In this document: positions 15,594-23,206 of the stretch, piece by piece
Layout: each line of letters starts with the position of its first letter
Numbering within the stretch: the first letter of the stretch is position 1
NCBI GenBank assembly: GCA_016189905.1
Contig: JACPRP010000113.1
Coordinates: forward strand, 1-32,733
Reading direction: 5' to 3'
DNA from: Chloroflexota bacterium
GTDB taxonomy: Bacteria; Chloroflexota; UBA6077; FW602-bin22; JACPRP01
DNA: 32,733 bases
Made by a program: the position numbers and the translations under genes
The notes under the pieces: generated by a model
Told to the model about the DNA's origin: nothing
What the model saw: only the letters and a program-made list of their open reading frames with translations
Database searches by the model: none

Positions 15594-16333
15594 TCACGGA
15601 GGCTGGAATCCGCCTGTTTATAAATGGGATAGGCAGGTCGTGAATGCTCTCTCAGACTACGAATGAATTCCTGAACGTCTTCATTCGATCTGGCCCTGGA
15701 CATATCATATCTTTCGTAGTGGACGATCTCCCGCAACTCTCGCCGAAAGGTAGGCTTCGGCTGGTACGCCGGGTAGCCGATCGGAACCAGGCTCAATATC
15801 CTGAGGATGGTGGGCACGCCCAGGATAGGCTTGATCAGCTCCTCGGGAAGCCGGCTCACCGTCACCCATTGAGAGCCCAGCCCGCAGGCCGCTGCGGCGA
15901 GGTGAATGATCTGCGCGACGTGGCCCATATTCTCCGGTATTATCCAGCGATCGTCGAACAGTCGCGAGAGCACGCTGGCCTGAGCGGTTCTCGGATCGGC
16001 GCAGAGCGCGATGACGACCGGAGCGTTCTTCCATTCAGAGCCAGGGATGACGTCCGGGATATCGCGCATCTGCGGCTGTCTCATCTCCTTCACCCGGCTC
16101 GACTCGATTGCCGCGGCCAGCTTCATCTCCTCGTCGAGCGCATCCCCCAGCTTGTCTTTTGTCGCCTGATCTTTGACCACGACGAACTCCCAGGGTTGCC
16201 CGTTTGCCCCTGACATCGCCCACCGTCCCGCCTCGAGGATTCTCTCGACGTACTCGTCGGGAATGGGGTCTGGCTTGAACTTGCGTATGCTTCTTCTCCG
16301 CTTGACCAGCGCAAGGAACTCGTCGATTTCCAT
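15590..16333 (-). CDS. Nitroreductase family protein (third gene of the tandem set)
   Basis: A 247-residue FMN oxidoreductase of the nitroreductase superfamily. Key segments are the phosphate-binding KRRRSIRKFKPDPIPDEYVE, SGANGQPWEFVVVKD (FMN contact), the helix HLAAAACGLGSQWVTVSRLP and IGYPAYQPKP followed by RRELREIVHYERYD. The sequence is clearly paralogous to the two upstream genes, including the C-terminal EIVHxERYD and (N/D)EDxQxFI ends. Such proteins reduce nitro groups, quinones or activated C=C bonds, or act as dehalogenases; which applies here is unknown. It starts at ATG 16333 behind AGAGAGGTG and overlaps the hydantoinase gene by four bases. The gap to the preceding nitroreductase is 25 bases. 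Confidence 0.88.
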   Translation of the reverse strand: MEIDEFLALVKRRRSIRKFKPDPIPDEYVERILEAGRWAMSGANGQPWEFVVVKDQATKDKLGDALDEEMKLAAAIESSRVKEMRQPQMRDIPDVIPGSEWKNAPVVIALCADPRTAQASVLSRLFDDRWIIPENMGHVAQIIHLAAAACGLGSQWVTVSRLPEELIKPILGVPTILRILSLVPIGYPAYQPKPTFRRELREIVHYERYDMSRARSNEDVQEFIRSLREHSRPAYPIYKQADSSLRE

Positions 16334-16358
16334 TGGGTTTCACCTCTCTTGGCGGCGG

Positions 16359-17069
16359 TTATTCAGCGCCGGCCGATTCGCTGGCGGCGTAAACATCGGA
16401 CACCCGGCGATTCTCGATCATGTCGCGCACGTGTTCGTCGGTGCGGACCTTGCTCGAGTCCATTTGCTCGAAGTGGATGACCTCGCTCAGCGACCGTCGA
16501 TACTTCGCCGGGGGTGTTGCCACCGGGAACCCGAACGAAAACACTTCCTTTACGTACAGCGGTGGACGCACGCCGAGCAGCCCGCTTATCGGCCCATCGC
16601 TAAACCGATTAGTAGTGCCCCAGGCCATCGCCAGGCCAAGCGCGGTCGCCATCAGATGCATGTTTTCCATGGCGTTTCCCAGGCTGACGAAAAAGGTGCC
16701 ATCCCGGTTGGCGTAGCTTGGATAGGCCTCTTTGAACCTCGGGTCGCAGCAGACCGCGATCAGGACCGGCGCCTCGGCGACCTTCTTGAGCAACGTGCCC
16801 TCGGCGGCGGCGGGAAACTTGGGATCGAATTCGCGTCCCTTCCTGGCCGCCTCGATAAACGCGTCGGCGATCTGTCTCTTGCGCTCCGCGTCTTTGACGA
16901 CGATGAACTCCCAGGGCTGGGAATTGGCGCCCGAAGGGGCCAGCCGCGCGGCCTCGACGATCATCGTTATGTACTCATCAGGGACCGGGTCCGGTTTAAA
17001 ACGGCGGATGTTTCGTCGCCGCCGCACTATGTCGAGGAATAACTCAGCTTCAGCAGATACCTGATTCAC
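16359..17069 (-). CDS. Nitroreductase family protein (second gene of the tandem set)
   Basis: A 236-residue paralog of its neighbours. GTG 17069 is chosen as the start because GGGGAGG lies eight bases upstream and because it leaves 13 bases after the preceding gene; the frame is open to ATG 17117, which would overlap that gene. Motifs are RRRRNIRRFKPDPVPDEYI, SGANSQPWEFIVVKDAERK, ALGLAMAWGTTNRFS and FGFPVATPPAKYRRSLSEVI. Where its sisters have CGLGSQWV or LGLGSQWV it has LGLAMAWGT, and it has FGFP instead of IGYP, so the active-site surroundings have diverged. This suggests a distinct substrate or a heteromeric role. It is the middle gene of the operon. Confidence 0.87.
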   Translation of the reverse strand: MNQVSAEAELFLDIVRRRRNIRRFKPDPVPDEYITMIVEAARLAPSGANSQPWEFIVVKDAERKRQIADAFIEAARKGREFDPKFPAAAEGTLLKKVAEAPVLIAVCCDPRFKEAYPSYANRDGTFFVSLGNAMENMHLMATALGLAMAWGTTNRFSDGPISGLLGVRPPLYVKEVFSFGFPVATPPAKYRRSLSEVIHFEQMDSSKVRTDEHVRDMIENRRVSDVYAASESAGAE

Positions 17070-17082
17070 GTCTCTACCTCCC

Positions 17083-17820
17083 CTACTGGTCTGATGAGCC
17101 AGGGCTGGCATTTTCACCCGTGGATTTGGACCTGCCGTAGTTCCCTGCCCTGGTCATGGTCTGAATGAACTTCTGCATGTCCTCGTCGGTTCTTCTCTTC
17201 GCGGGCTCGTAGCGCTCGCGATGGACGATCTCCTCAAGCGAGCGACGCGGTGGTGCGGGTGGACGGCGGGTGGGATAGCCAATGGGGATGAGCTCATAGA
17301 TGCGCAATTCTTCAGGAATGCCCAACCAGGCCTTGAGCATCGTGCCCATGTAGGGCGAGTTCGCATCGCTTACCCACTGCGAGCCCAGGCCAAGCGTGGT
17401 GGCGGCCAGATGGATGAGGAGCGTGGCGCTGGCCAATCCGCTGATGAAATGCTGATTGCCTTTCTCCAGGTTGGTCCTGATCGGGTAACACTGGTTCACT
17501 CTCGGGTCGCCCACGACGAGGATGAAGACCGGCGCATTGCGGAAGCCGGCACCGCCGATGCTCGCTTTTCCTCGTATGGCGCGCTCCATTTCTAGCTTAT
17601 CTTCGGTCTGTTTCTGGTAGAAGTCGACAATGCGCTGCCTCATCTCCGGATCGCGAATGACGATGAATTCCCAAGGCTGTCCGTTGCCTCCCGAAGGCGC
17701 CAACCGGGCGATATCCAGAATCTTCTGGATGCACTCCTCCGGCACATCGCGGTCATTGTCGTACCCGCGAATGGTCCTTCTAGTTCTCACCAGTTCCGCA
17801 AGTTCGTCGACGTTGAGCAT
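17083..17820 (-). CDS. Nitroreductase family protein (first gene of the tandem set)
   Basis: A 245-residue FMN oxidoreductase and the promoter-proximal member of the five-gene operon. Segments RTRRTIRGYDNDRDVPEE, SGGNGQPWEFIVIRD, HLAATTLGLGSQWVSDANSP, IGYPTRRPPAPPRRSLEEIV and HRERYEPAKRRTDEDMQKFI align with its two paralogs along the whole length. The C-terminus (about 225-245) is a serine/glycine-rich extension not shared by the others. ATG 17820 has an excellent ribosome site (TGGAGGAAAGC), and a TTGATT-N17-TATAGC promoter lies at 17844-17872. The upstream side is closed by the IS630 element, which inserted about 90 bases beyond the promoter. Confidence 0.88.
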   Translation of the reverse strand: MLNVDELAELVRTRRTIRGYDNDRDVPEECIQKILDIARLAPSGGNGQPWEFIVIRDPEMRQRIVDFYQKQTEDKLEMERAIRGKASIGGAGFRNAPVFILVVGDPRVNQCYPIRTNLEKGNQHFISGLASATLLIHLAATTLGLGSQWVSDANSPYMGTMLKAWLGIPEELRIYELIPIGYPTRRPPAPPRRSLEEIVHRERYEPAKRRTDEDMQKFIQTMTRAGNYGRSKSTGENASPGSSDQ

Positions 17821-17843
17821 GCTTTCCTCCAGTTTCTTGCATT

Positions 17844-17872
17844 GCTATATCGCATGGCTAGTGCACAATCAA
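17844..17872 (-). promoter_or_regulatory. Promoter of the nitroreductase/hydantoinase-B/TctC operon
   Basis: On the minus strand TTGATT (17867-17872) and TATAGC (17844-17849) are spaced by 17 bases, and the ATG lies about 17 bases downstream of the expected transcription start with GGAGG between. The IS630 left end is about 90 bases further upstream, so it leaves the promoter intact but may have removed distal control sites. Confidence 0.55.
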
Positions 17873-17961
17873 GACACATCTGCGGCAATGGTTCCGCCCG
17901 ACCCTACGTCACACTTGGGAAATTTCCGGGGACACCCCCGAACCGCCGCACCGACGGGATA

Positions 17962-18843
17962 CTAGTGGGTCATTCGACATGAGTATCGCCATTTATCTAC
18001 GACCGTGCGACGGATAGGGCGACGAGTGCATGCTCCTGATCCCCCGATCCGATGTTGTCGTGCTCGTGCCCGCTGCCGGCGCGCCAGCCGTTTTCCGCCC
18101 CACTCAAATGGTGTCGGGTCGGCATTCCAACCTCTAGCTGCCGCTTCCAGCCAGGCGATGATCTCATCTTTCGTCTTCGGATATTGCCCATCTAGCGCTC
18201 GCCGCTTCAATATCCTCTGAACTGACTCCGTCATATTGAGCCACGACCCTCCCAACGGCGTGTACAACGGCATAATCCCGTGGTCGAATAGCCACAACAC
18301 GAACTCCGGCGTCTTGTGCCCCTTCAGATTATCCATAACGAGCAGCATTCGCAGGGACGGCAACTCGGCGCTTAAGGTAGGGCAGATGCCTAGCCCTTCC
18401 TGCCACGTTTCCCAGGCTGCCCGGTTCTCATCTGCACTTAGCGGCATCGCCTCGGGCAACCGCGCTACGATATCAGCCAGTTCCGTCTTGAGCCACCCGT
18501 GCAGCACCTCGTTAGTGCAGCTCTCTACTCCTTTGACCAGCACCTGTCCGTCGACCGGATGAAACAAGGTTAGTAGCTTGGCTGTCCCCTCTCGCACATA
18601 CTCGTGAGGCTGCCTCGCAGGATTACCCTCCGACTGCCAACTGCTGCCCGGATACGGCATCGTCTGAAACGGTCCTGCCTCGTCTTGCCCCCATACGGCA
18701 AGTCCCAGCTTTTCCCCTACCTCGTATGCCCGCTCAATCAGCTTTTTTTCGAAGCGGCATCCGGGTCGATTACCGTGACAGGACCCGATTTGCGCTTTCG
18801 CACCACCTTCCCCGTCTCGCACCAACTGCGGCCGCGTTGCCAA
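17962..18843 (-). CDS. IS630-family transposase, second frame (DDE catalytic part)
   Basis: This open frame encodes the catalytic domain. The three acidic residues are visible: Asp in [10 protein letters not shown], Asp in [14 protein letters not shown] and Glu in the [11 protein letters not shown] segment, the standard IS630 D-D-E arrangement. A basic [17 protein letters not shown] tail follows. The protein meaningful for the domain begins near 18750; upstream codons to 18843 read as out-of-domain sequence, so this part is probably made as a fusion with the first frame through slippage on the A7 run at 18743-18749. The frame reads through the whole terminal inverted repeat and ends at a TAG formed by the flanking TA duplication plus the preceding C of the target (17962-17964). 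Confidence 0.85.
   Translation of the reverse strand: MATRPQLVRDGEGGAKAQIGSCHGNRPGCRFEKKLIERAYEVGEKLGLAVWGQDEAGPFQTMPYPGSSWQSEGNPARQPHEYVREGTAKLLTLFHPVDGQVLVKGVESCTNEVLHGWLKTELADIVARLPEAMPLSADENRAAWETWQEGLGICPTLSAELPSLRMLLVMDNLKGHKTPEFVLWLFDHGIMPLYTPLGGSWLNMTESVQRILKRRALDGQYPKTKDEIIAWLEAAARGWNADPTPFEWGGKRLARRQRARARQHRIGGSGACTRRPIRRTVVDKWRYSCRMTH
17965..17993. repeat. IS630 left terminal inverted repeat
   Basis: GTGGGTCATTCG at 17965-17976 is identical to the inverted right end (19372-19383). Similarity continues less perfectly for about 17 more bases, ending in a shared GCCATT. TA at 17963-17964 is the target duplication. Confidence 0.85.
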
Positions 18844-19295
18844 GTAATCCCACTCTCGTGCAAGACTTGCCAGATGGTCTCCCCGCTCACCGTGGGCAAG
18901 CCATCCGCTGCCCTCCGTAGCGCCCGCTGCAAGGTCTTCACTGACCAGGTGGCCGTCCCATCCATCTCCCGGTCCGGCGTGCGACGAAACTCGGCCAGGA
19001 TGCGTTCCTTCTCTGCTTCCCCGTAGATCACCGCGGGCCCGCCTCCGTGACGAGGCTCGATAGCGGCTAATCCCTCTCGGTTAAAGCGAGCCACCAGCTT
19101 TGCTACCGCATCCCCAGAACAACGGCCTGCACTTCTAGCCGCTTCTGTGAAGGTATGGCCTTCGGCGACGGCGAGGATCGCCTTGGCACGGGCCACGTGG
19201 CTAGCTGGCTCACTCTGGGCGCGACTAATCTGCTGAACAAAGCTTCGCTCCTCGTCTGTAAGGGATCGTAGCGGGTCCTTCTGAGGTCGAGACAT
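18738..19295 (-). CDS. IS630-family transposase, first frame (helix-turn-helix part)
   Basis: A 185-residue frame with the DNA-binding part of the transposase. It begins [19 protein letters not shown] behind AGGAGTGGCCC, shows a helix-turn-helix region ([20 protein letters not shown], then [19 protein letters not shown]) and a second winged-helix-like region around [20 protein letters not shown]. It stops just after the A7 run (18743-18749) while the next frame continues the transposase with [17 protein letters not shown] shift of one base back, or one extra A added by slippage of RNA polymerase, would join both frames into a protein of roughly 440 residues. The frame is open to ATG 19349, but that lacks a ribosome site. 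Confidence 0.85.
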   Translation of the reverse strand: MSRPQKDPLRSLTDEERSFVQQISRAQSEPASHVARAKAILAVAEGHTFTEAARSAGRCSGDAVAKLVARFNREGLAAIEPRHGGGPAVIYGEAEKERILAEFRRTPDREMDGTATWSVKTLQRALRRAADGLPTVSGETIWQVLHESGITWQRGRSWCETGKVVRKRKSGPVTVIDPDAASKKS

Positions 19296-19354
19296 GGGCC
19301 ACTCCTGGACAAGTGAATTGACATACACATCAATCATACCCATTCTCACACTTC

Positions 19355-19383
19355 AATGGCAACAGCCATCACGAATGACCCAC
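19355..19383. repeat. IS630 right terminal inverted repeat
   Basis: CGAATGACCCAC at 19372-19383 is the exact complement of the left end, with weaker matching inward to about 19355. TA at 19384-19385 is the second copy of the target duplication. Confidence 0.85.
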
Positions 19384-20325
19384 TAGTGGAATACGCCGGT
19401 CGCCTGGGCGTCAAGGCCTCATTGGAGGAAGTGCTGGTCCTTACCGGCTCCCAGCAGGTATTGGACCTGCTCGGCAAAATCATACTGGACCCCGGCGACA
19501 ATGTGGTGGTGGAGAACCCGACCTATCTGGGGAGCTCTGCAGTCGCTTAACACCTATCGGCCTAATTACCTCCCGTTGCCGACGGACGATGAAGGAGCCA
19601 ATCCCGAGGCGCTGGACGAGATACTACGACGCAACCGCGTGAAGCTGATCTACCTGATACCCAATTTCCAGAATCCCACTGGCCGAACGCTCACGCTGGA
19701 GCGGAGGTGGTCGATTGCGAAGATCCTCGTGCAGCACGAAGCGTTGTTGGTAGAGGACGATCCCTACGGGCGGCTCAGGTATGCGGGAGACGGAATGCCT
19801 CCGATAAAGTCGCTGGCGCCCGACAACGTAATCTACTTGAGCAGCTTCTCCAAAGTGCTGTCGCCAGGATTTCGTCTAGGCTGGGTGGTGGCACCTGAAG
19901 AGATATGCCAATGGCTGGTGATAGCCAAACAAGGCGCAGACCTGCACACGAGCGCGCTTTCGCAGGTGATCGCCGCCGAGTACCTCGCTGGGGGATACTT
20001 TGAGGCCCATTTGCCTGCCATCCTCGATCTGTACCGACGAAGGCAGGCGGCGATTCTTAGCGCTCTGCACTATCAGCTAAGCGAAGTGGCTACATGGACC
20101 CGGCCGGAAGGAGGTATGTTCGTCTGGGTGACATTGCCGGATGATATGGACACTGAGGAGATCTACTGGAAAGCCATCGAGAGCAAAGTGGCTTTCGTGC
20201 CTGGCAGGTTCTTTCACATCGACGGCAGCGGCAGGAATACAACGCGCTTGAACTTCTCCAATACAGATGAACACAAACTCGTGGACGCCATACAAAGGCT
20301 GGCAAATGTGATCCAGAGCGCGTAG
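19384..20325 (+). pseudogene. PLP-dependent aminotransferase (class I/II, MocR/LysN type), 5'-truncated and frameshifted
   Basis: From the right end of the IS onward the translation is a fold-type I aminotransferase: EYAGRLGVKASLEEVLVLTG, SQQVLDLLGKIILDPGD, VVVENPTYLG, then in another frame LIYLIPNFQNPTGRTL, VEDDPYGRLRYAG, SSFSKVLSPGFRLGW (PLP lysine in SFSK) and a complete C-terminal domain to VIQSA. Two lesions are visible. The first 90-100 residues are missing: nothing left of the IS continues them. A single extra base near 19538-19541 shifts the frame right after NPTYLG, where GALQSLNTY should follow. The relatives are 2-aminoadipate or branched-chain aminotransferases of about 400 residues. 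No product can be made as it stands. The lesion order is unknown. Confidence 0.85.
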
Positions 20326-20408
20326 ACGTGACCAGCACAAGGCTCGAAGGCTCGGCGGATCGTTTGTCGACGTGAGAAAGCTTGATTGCACTGAAAAGGA
20401 GACCAGAA

Positions 20409-21110
20409 ATGCAGCGACAGTGGGTTTACGACGAAAACCTCCAGGTTGGCACCAATTACCGGGATGACCGCGAAGTGCTGGAATATGACCAAAGCATGCG
20501 GCAAATACGAAACCTTGCTGAGGAGGTTGAGATTGCCGCGAGGGCTCTGCGTCTTCGAGCCGAATCGACGGTGTGGGAAATCGGGACAGGAACCGGTGAA
20601 CTGGCGCTGGGCTTAGCGGTCCATTGCTCGAAGGTGTGGGTCTCGGACGTGAGCCCGGCTATGCTGCAATTCGCCAGAAGGAAAGCTGAGGAACGTGGGC
20701 AGGACAATGTTGTGTTCGGTTTGGGAGGCTTCCTGCAAGGTCTTGCCCCAGACCACACGGTTGATGCAGTTGTTTCTCAGCTGGCACTACACCATCTACC
20801 AGACTTCTGGAAAATGGCGGCACTGCGGCGCGTGGCAGCCTTCCTGAACCCAGGGGGCCGGTTCTATCTCAAGGATGTCGTATTCCCCGGCGACCTGGAC
20901 GACTACGACGAATTCTTCTCACGGATCATCGACCAGGTCAGACATAGTGCAGGCGAAAAACTGGCCTACGAGATTATCGTCCACATCCGTGAGGAGTATT
21001 CGACGTTTGATTGGGTGCTGGAGGAGATGCTACGACGCGCAGGCTTTCAGATAGAGAGGAAGGAGGAAGATGACTTCGTGACGGCTTATACGTGTATCAG
21101 GCTATCATAA
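20409..21110 (+). CDS. Class I SAM-dependent methyltransferase
   Basis: A 233-residue protein with the Rossmann SAM fold. Motif I is VWEIGTGTGELALGLA, motif II contains VWVSDVSPAMLQFARRKAEE, and the later LALHHLPDF and NPGGRFYLKDVVFPGD segments correspond to motifs IV-VI of UbiE-like methyltransferases. ATG 20409 is used because AAAAGGAGACCAGAA precedes it; the frame is open nine codons further. It lies 83 bases after the aminotransferase remnant on the same strand and is probably an independent gene. Neither the methyl acceptor nor a pathway can be read from context. Confidence 0.85.
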   Translation: MQRQWVYDENLQVGTNYRDDREVLEYDQSMRQIRNLAEEVEIAARALRLRAESTVWEIGTGTGELALGLAVHCSKVWVSDVSPAMLQFARRKAEERGQDNVVFGLGGFLQGLAPDHTVDAVVSQLALHHLPDFWKMAALRRVAAFLNPGGRFYLKDVVFPGDLDDYDEFFSRIIDQVRHSAGEKLAYEIIVHIREEYSTFDWVLEEMLRRAGFQIERKEEDDFVTAYTCIRLS

Positions 21111-21262
21111 TGCGGAAGTTGCTCCTCGGGTCATTGCTCGCTTCAGTTGGTAGTCGAAGTACGTGCAACGTCGCAGTCGTCCGAGGGCTGAAGCGTAACA
21201 GCTGATTGCCACGCGTTCACCGTGCGACGAATGGGAGTACCCCGGAGCGAGAGAGTGCAATC

Positions 21263-21910
21263 CTACTTCTGCCCAACTCCAACGACCCAGTGTCTCACGG
21301 GCCTGACGTTCACATTCCTCAGACCGGCATTGATCAGGAGTATCTCCATTTCGCCGACGCTGAAGGGCCCGTGTGATCCTTCCCGGTGCGCGGCGCCAAT
21401 CCGCCTGCCAACTCGCGTGTCCCGGAAATCGGTAATGATAACCCATCCGCCGGATTTCGAAACTCTGAGCATTTCTGTTACGACCGCGTCCGGAGTCGGC
21501 AACTCGTGGAAAAGGCCGTTAGAAACGGCCAGATCCACGGATTCAGGCTCAAGCCCGGAGGCTGTCGCCGGCGCCTCGACTATTTGAATTCTGTCCGCTT
21601 GGCCCTGTTCCTCGGCCTTCCGCTTTAGACGCCAGAGCATCTCTTCCGAGAGGTCGAGACAAATGACTTTGCCGGCATTCAGCTTTGTGACCAACGCCAG
21701 GCTGAAGTAGCCTGAGCCAGCCCCAACGTCCAGGACGACTTCGTTTCCTCTCGCGATTTCGGAAACCGCTCTCAGAAAAGCGCTTCGACAATCACCCAGG
21801 AACAGCATTTCGGATAACCGTCTGAATGGACTGTTGAGATACCAACCCCCGATTCTTCCCTTTATTCCCGTCCATTCGCTACGCGCAACTCGTTGTTCTT
21901 TTGCCATCAT
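21263..21910 (-). CDS. Class I SAM-dependent methyltransferase (MerR-linked)
   Basis: A 215-residue methyltransferase with motif I VVLDVGAGSGYFSLAL, motif II GKVICLDLSEEMLWRLKRKA, the post-II region VDLAVSNGLFHELP and the SGGWVIITDFRD segment. An N-terminal lid with WYLNSPFRRL precedes the core. Its start overlaps the stop of the small cysteine protein gene by four bases (ATGA), so it belongs to the operon merR - small protein - methyltransferase. The C-terminal INAGLRNVNVRPVRHWVVGVG is the usual last strand pair. The acceptor is unknown. Confidence 0.85.
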   Translation of the reverse strand: MMAKEQRVARSEWTGIKGRIGGWYLNSPFRRLSEMLFLGDCRSAFLRAVSEIARGNEVVLDVGAGSGYFSLALVTKLNAGKVICLDLSEEMLWRLKRKAEEQGQADRIQIVEAPATASGLEPESVDLAVSNGLFHELPTPDAVVTEMLRVSKSGGWVIITDFRDTRVGRRIGAAHREGSHGPFSVGEMEILLINAGLRNVNVRPVRHWVVGVGQK

Positions 21911-22164
21911 ATCGCCTCCCCGTCATCGTTTGGTCTCAAGCTAATCGATTCAAAGCTCCCAGGCGTCCGAAGGGCACGCACGCACGCTCCATAGCCGGAG
22001 CATCGTCCGGGATGGGCTAGCACGGAGTGCTCGTGCCGGAGAGACGAGAAATGGAAGCCTCGCATTTGTATCGCGCCTTTGTTGCACGTCAGGACGCGCG
22101 GACGGAGGCCTTCGCAATTGTGCTTGTCCAACCTGGGCACCGTCTTTGTGGGTACGCGATACAT
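21907..22164 (-). CDS. Small cysteine-containing protein of unknown function
   Basis: An 85-residue frame that I do not recognise. It is supported by a strong ribosome site (CAGGAGGACAG, about seven bases before ATG 22164), by a four-base overlap with the following methyltransferase start, and by its position 51 bases after merR. Cysteines lie at 17, 27, 55 and 61; the HPGRCSGYGACVRALRTPGS stretch resembles a degenerate ferredoxin-like cluster motif in which later cysteines are missing. It could be a redox or metal-binding partner of the methyltransferase, a remnant of a larger ferredoxin-type gene, or a translated leader. Confidence 0.45.
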   Translation of the reverse strand: MYRVPTKTVPRLDKHNCEGLRPRVLTCNKGAIQMRGFHFSSLRHEHSVLAHPGRCSGYGACVRALRTPGSFESISLRPNDDGEAI

Positions 22165-22215
22165 TGAACTGTCCTCCTGTATAGGATGCTGCTACCCCCG
22201 AGGACTATGCCGTTC

Positions 22216-22950
22216 TCACGAATCGTTTCGATCCGATTCGTTTCGGGCGTTCTCTTGGCGGCGGGATTTCAGCGCGGCTTGGCGGTAGATCTTGGCAGCC
22301 AGTGAAGCCTTGAGGCTGTCGAGTACGTCCTTGAGTTCCTTGCCCGAGAATTGGCCACGGCCGGCCAGACGGTGGACTACCTTCTCCTCCATCACCCGGG
22401 CCTCGGTTCGCAGAGCCTCGACGTATGTGCCATAGAAGCTCAGGTCCGAGGGCGTTAGGCCCAGATCCAGCAGTTTCTTGATCATCCGAGCCACGCGCAC
22501 GTCGAGGCCATCGTAGCGCTCGCCCTGCGGTGTAGCGGCAGGCATTAGGATGCCTAATCCCTCCAGTTCCACCAGCGTCGCCGCCGGCAGGCTCGTCATC
22601 GCTATCAGTTCTACCATCGACACCGGCTCCAGCTCCTCTTCTGGACCCAGAGGGCGGAAGATATCTTCCAAACTCAAGCGCATATCTTCCAGGTGACTCA
22701 CGTCTTTGCCCTCCCGCTTGTGTTCCAGCACCATCTTAATGACCGAAAGGGGCAGATAGCGCCTGCCCTGAAGCTCCTTGATGAGCCGGATGTCTTCGAC
22801 GTATTTGGGGCCATAGTAGGCCATGTTGTGGGCAGTCTTGAGGGGAGGTGGCAGCAGACCCTCGCGCAGGTAGTAGTGGATAGTCTGCACTGAAACTCCG
22901 GTAGCCTCGGCCAATTCCCCGACGCGCATCAGCTTCTTTTCATCTGCCAC
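22216..22950 (-). CDS. MerR family transcriptional regulator with large effector domain
   Basis: A 244-residue regulator. The N-terminal MerR winged helix reads LMRVGELAEATGVSVQTIHY, then LREGLLPPP and YGPKYVEDIRLIKELQ. A dimerisation helix and a C-terminal domain of about 150 residues follow, with a second HTH-like SMVELIAMTSLPAATLVELE stretch. The effector domain is not one I can name; no cysteine pattern for metal sensing is visible. GTG 22950 is preferred as start because CAGGAG lies just before it; ATG 22977 has no ribosome site and lies only about 10 bases after the predicted transcription start. It is likely to control its own operon through the dyad at 22985-23015. Confidence 0.85.
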   Translation of the reverse strand: MADEKKLMRVGELAEATGVSVQTIHYYLREGLLPPPLKTAHNMAYYGPKYVEDIRLIKELQGRRYLPLSVIKMVLEHKREGKDVSHLEDMRLSLEDIFRPLGPEEELEPVSMVELIAMTSLPAATLVELEGLGILMPAATPQGERYDGLDVRVARMIKKLLDLGLTPSDLSFYGTYVEALRTEARVMEEKVVHRLAGRGQFSGKELKDVLDSLKASLAAKIYRQAALKSRRQENARNESDRNDS

Positions 22951-22984
22951 TTCTCGCTCCTGACTGTATCTAGGCATGGATATT

Positions 22985-23023
22985 TACATATAGCAGCATA
23001 TAGCAACACTATGTATTTGTCAA
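22985..23023 (-). promoter_or_regulatory. merR promoter with overlapping dyad and direct repeats
   Basis: On the minus strand TTGACA (23018-23023) and TATGCT (22995-23000) are 17 bases apart. Over this lies the dyad TACATA-N19-TATGTA (22985-22990 / 23010-23015) and, inside it, two copies of CATATAGCA (22987-22995 and 22997-23005). A symmetric site across the spacer and the -10 box is what MerR-type autoregulation would use. The remaining gap to the ECF gene shows nothing else I can name. Confidence 0.6.
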
Positions 23024-23206
23024 GGGGTTCGGCCTATAGATCATCTTTGTCTATAGCGAGGAGAAGTTGCTGCTGCCATCCCCCCACTCTATCCAGTTGG
23101 CAGAGCAGTTGCGACCCCCGAGTGCGTTTATCTGTTACTTTTTCCGCGTTTTTGCGATATAAGTAAGTGAAACCCTGAAACAAGGAAGGCTTGGACAGTT
23201 GGCGAG

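Larger units (their letters stand above)
17965..19383 (-). mobile_element. IS630-family insertion sequence, 1419 bp
   Basis: The element is bounded by perfect 12-bp ends (GTGGGTCATTCG) that extend as an imperfect inverted repeat of about 29 bp, and is flanked by TA on both sides (17963-17964 and 19384-19385). Restored, the target reads CTAG, which is the known preference of IS630 for TA within CTAG. It carries a transposase split into two overlapping frames (helix-turn-helix part 18738-19295, DDE part 17962-18749) joined at an A7 run. Both frames are otherwise undamaged and all three catalytic acidic residues are present, so the copy may be active or recently active. It sits between the nitroreductase operon promoter and a 5'-truncated aminotransferase gene. 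Confidence 0.9.

Noticed and set aside
17821-17962. Missing N-terminus of the aminotransferase on the left side of the IS
   Set aside because: All three plus-strand frames were read; none resembles the aminotransferase N-terminal region, so the IS does not simply split the gene.
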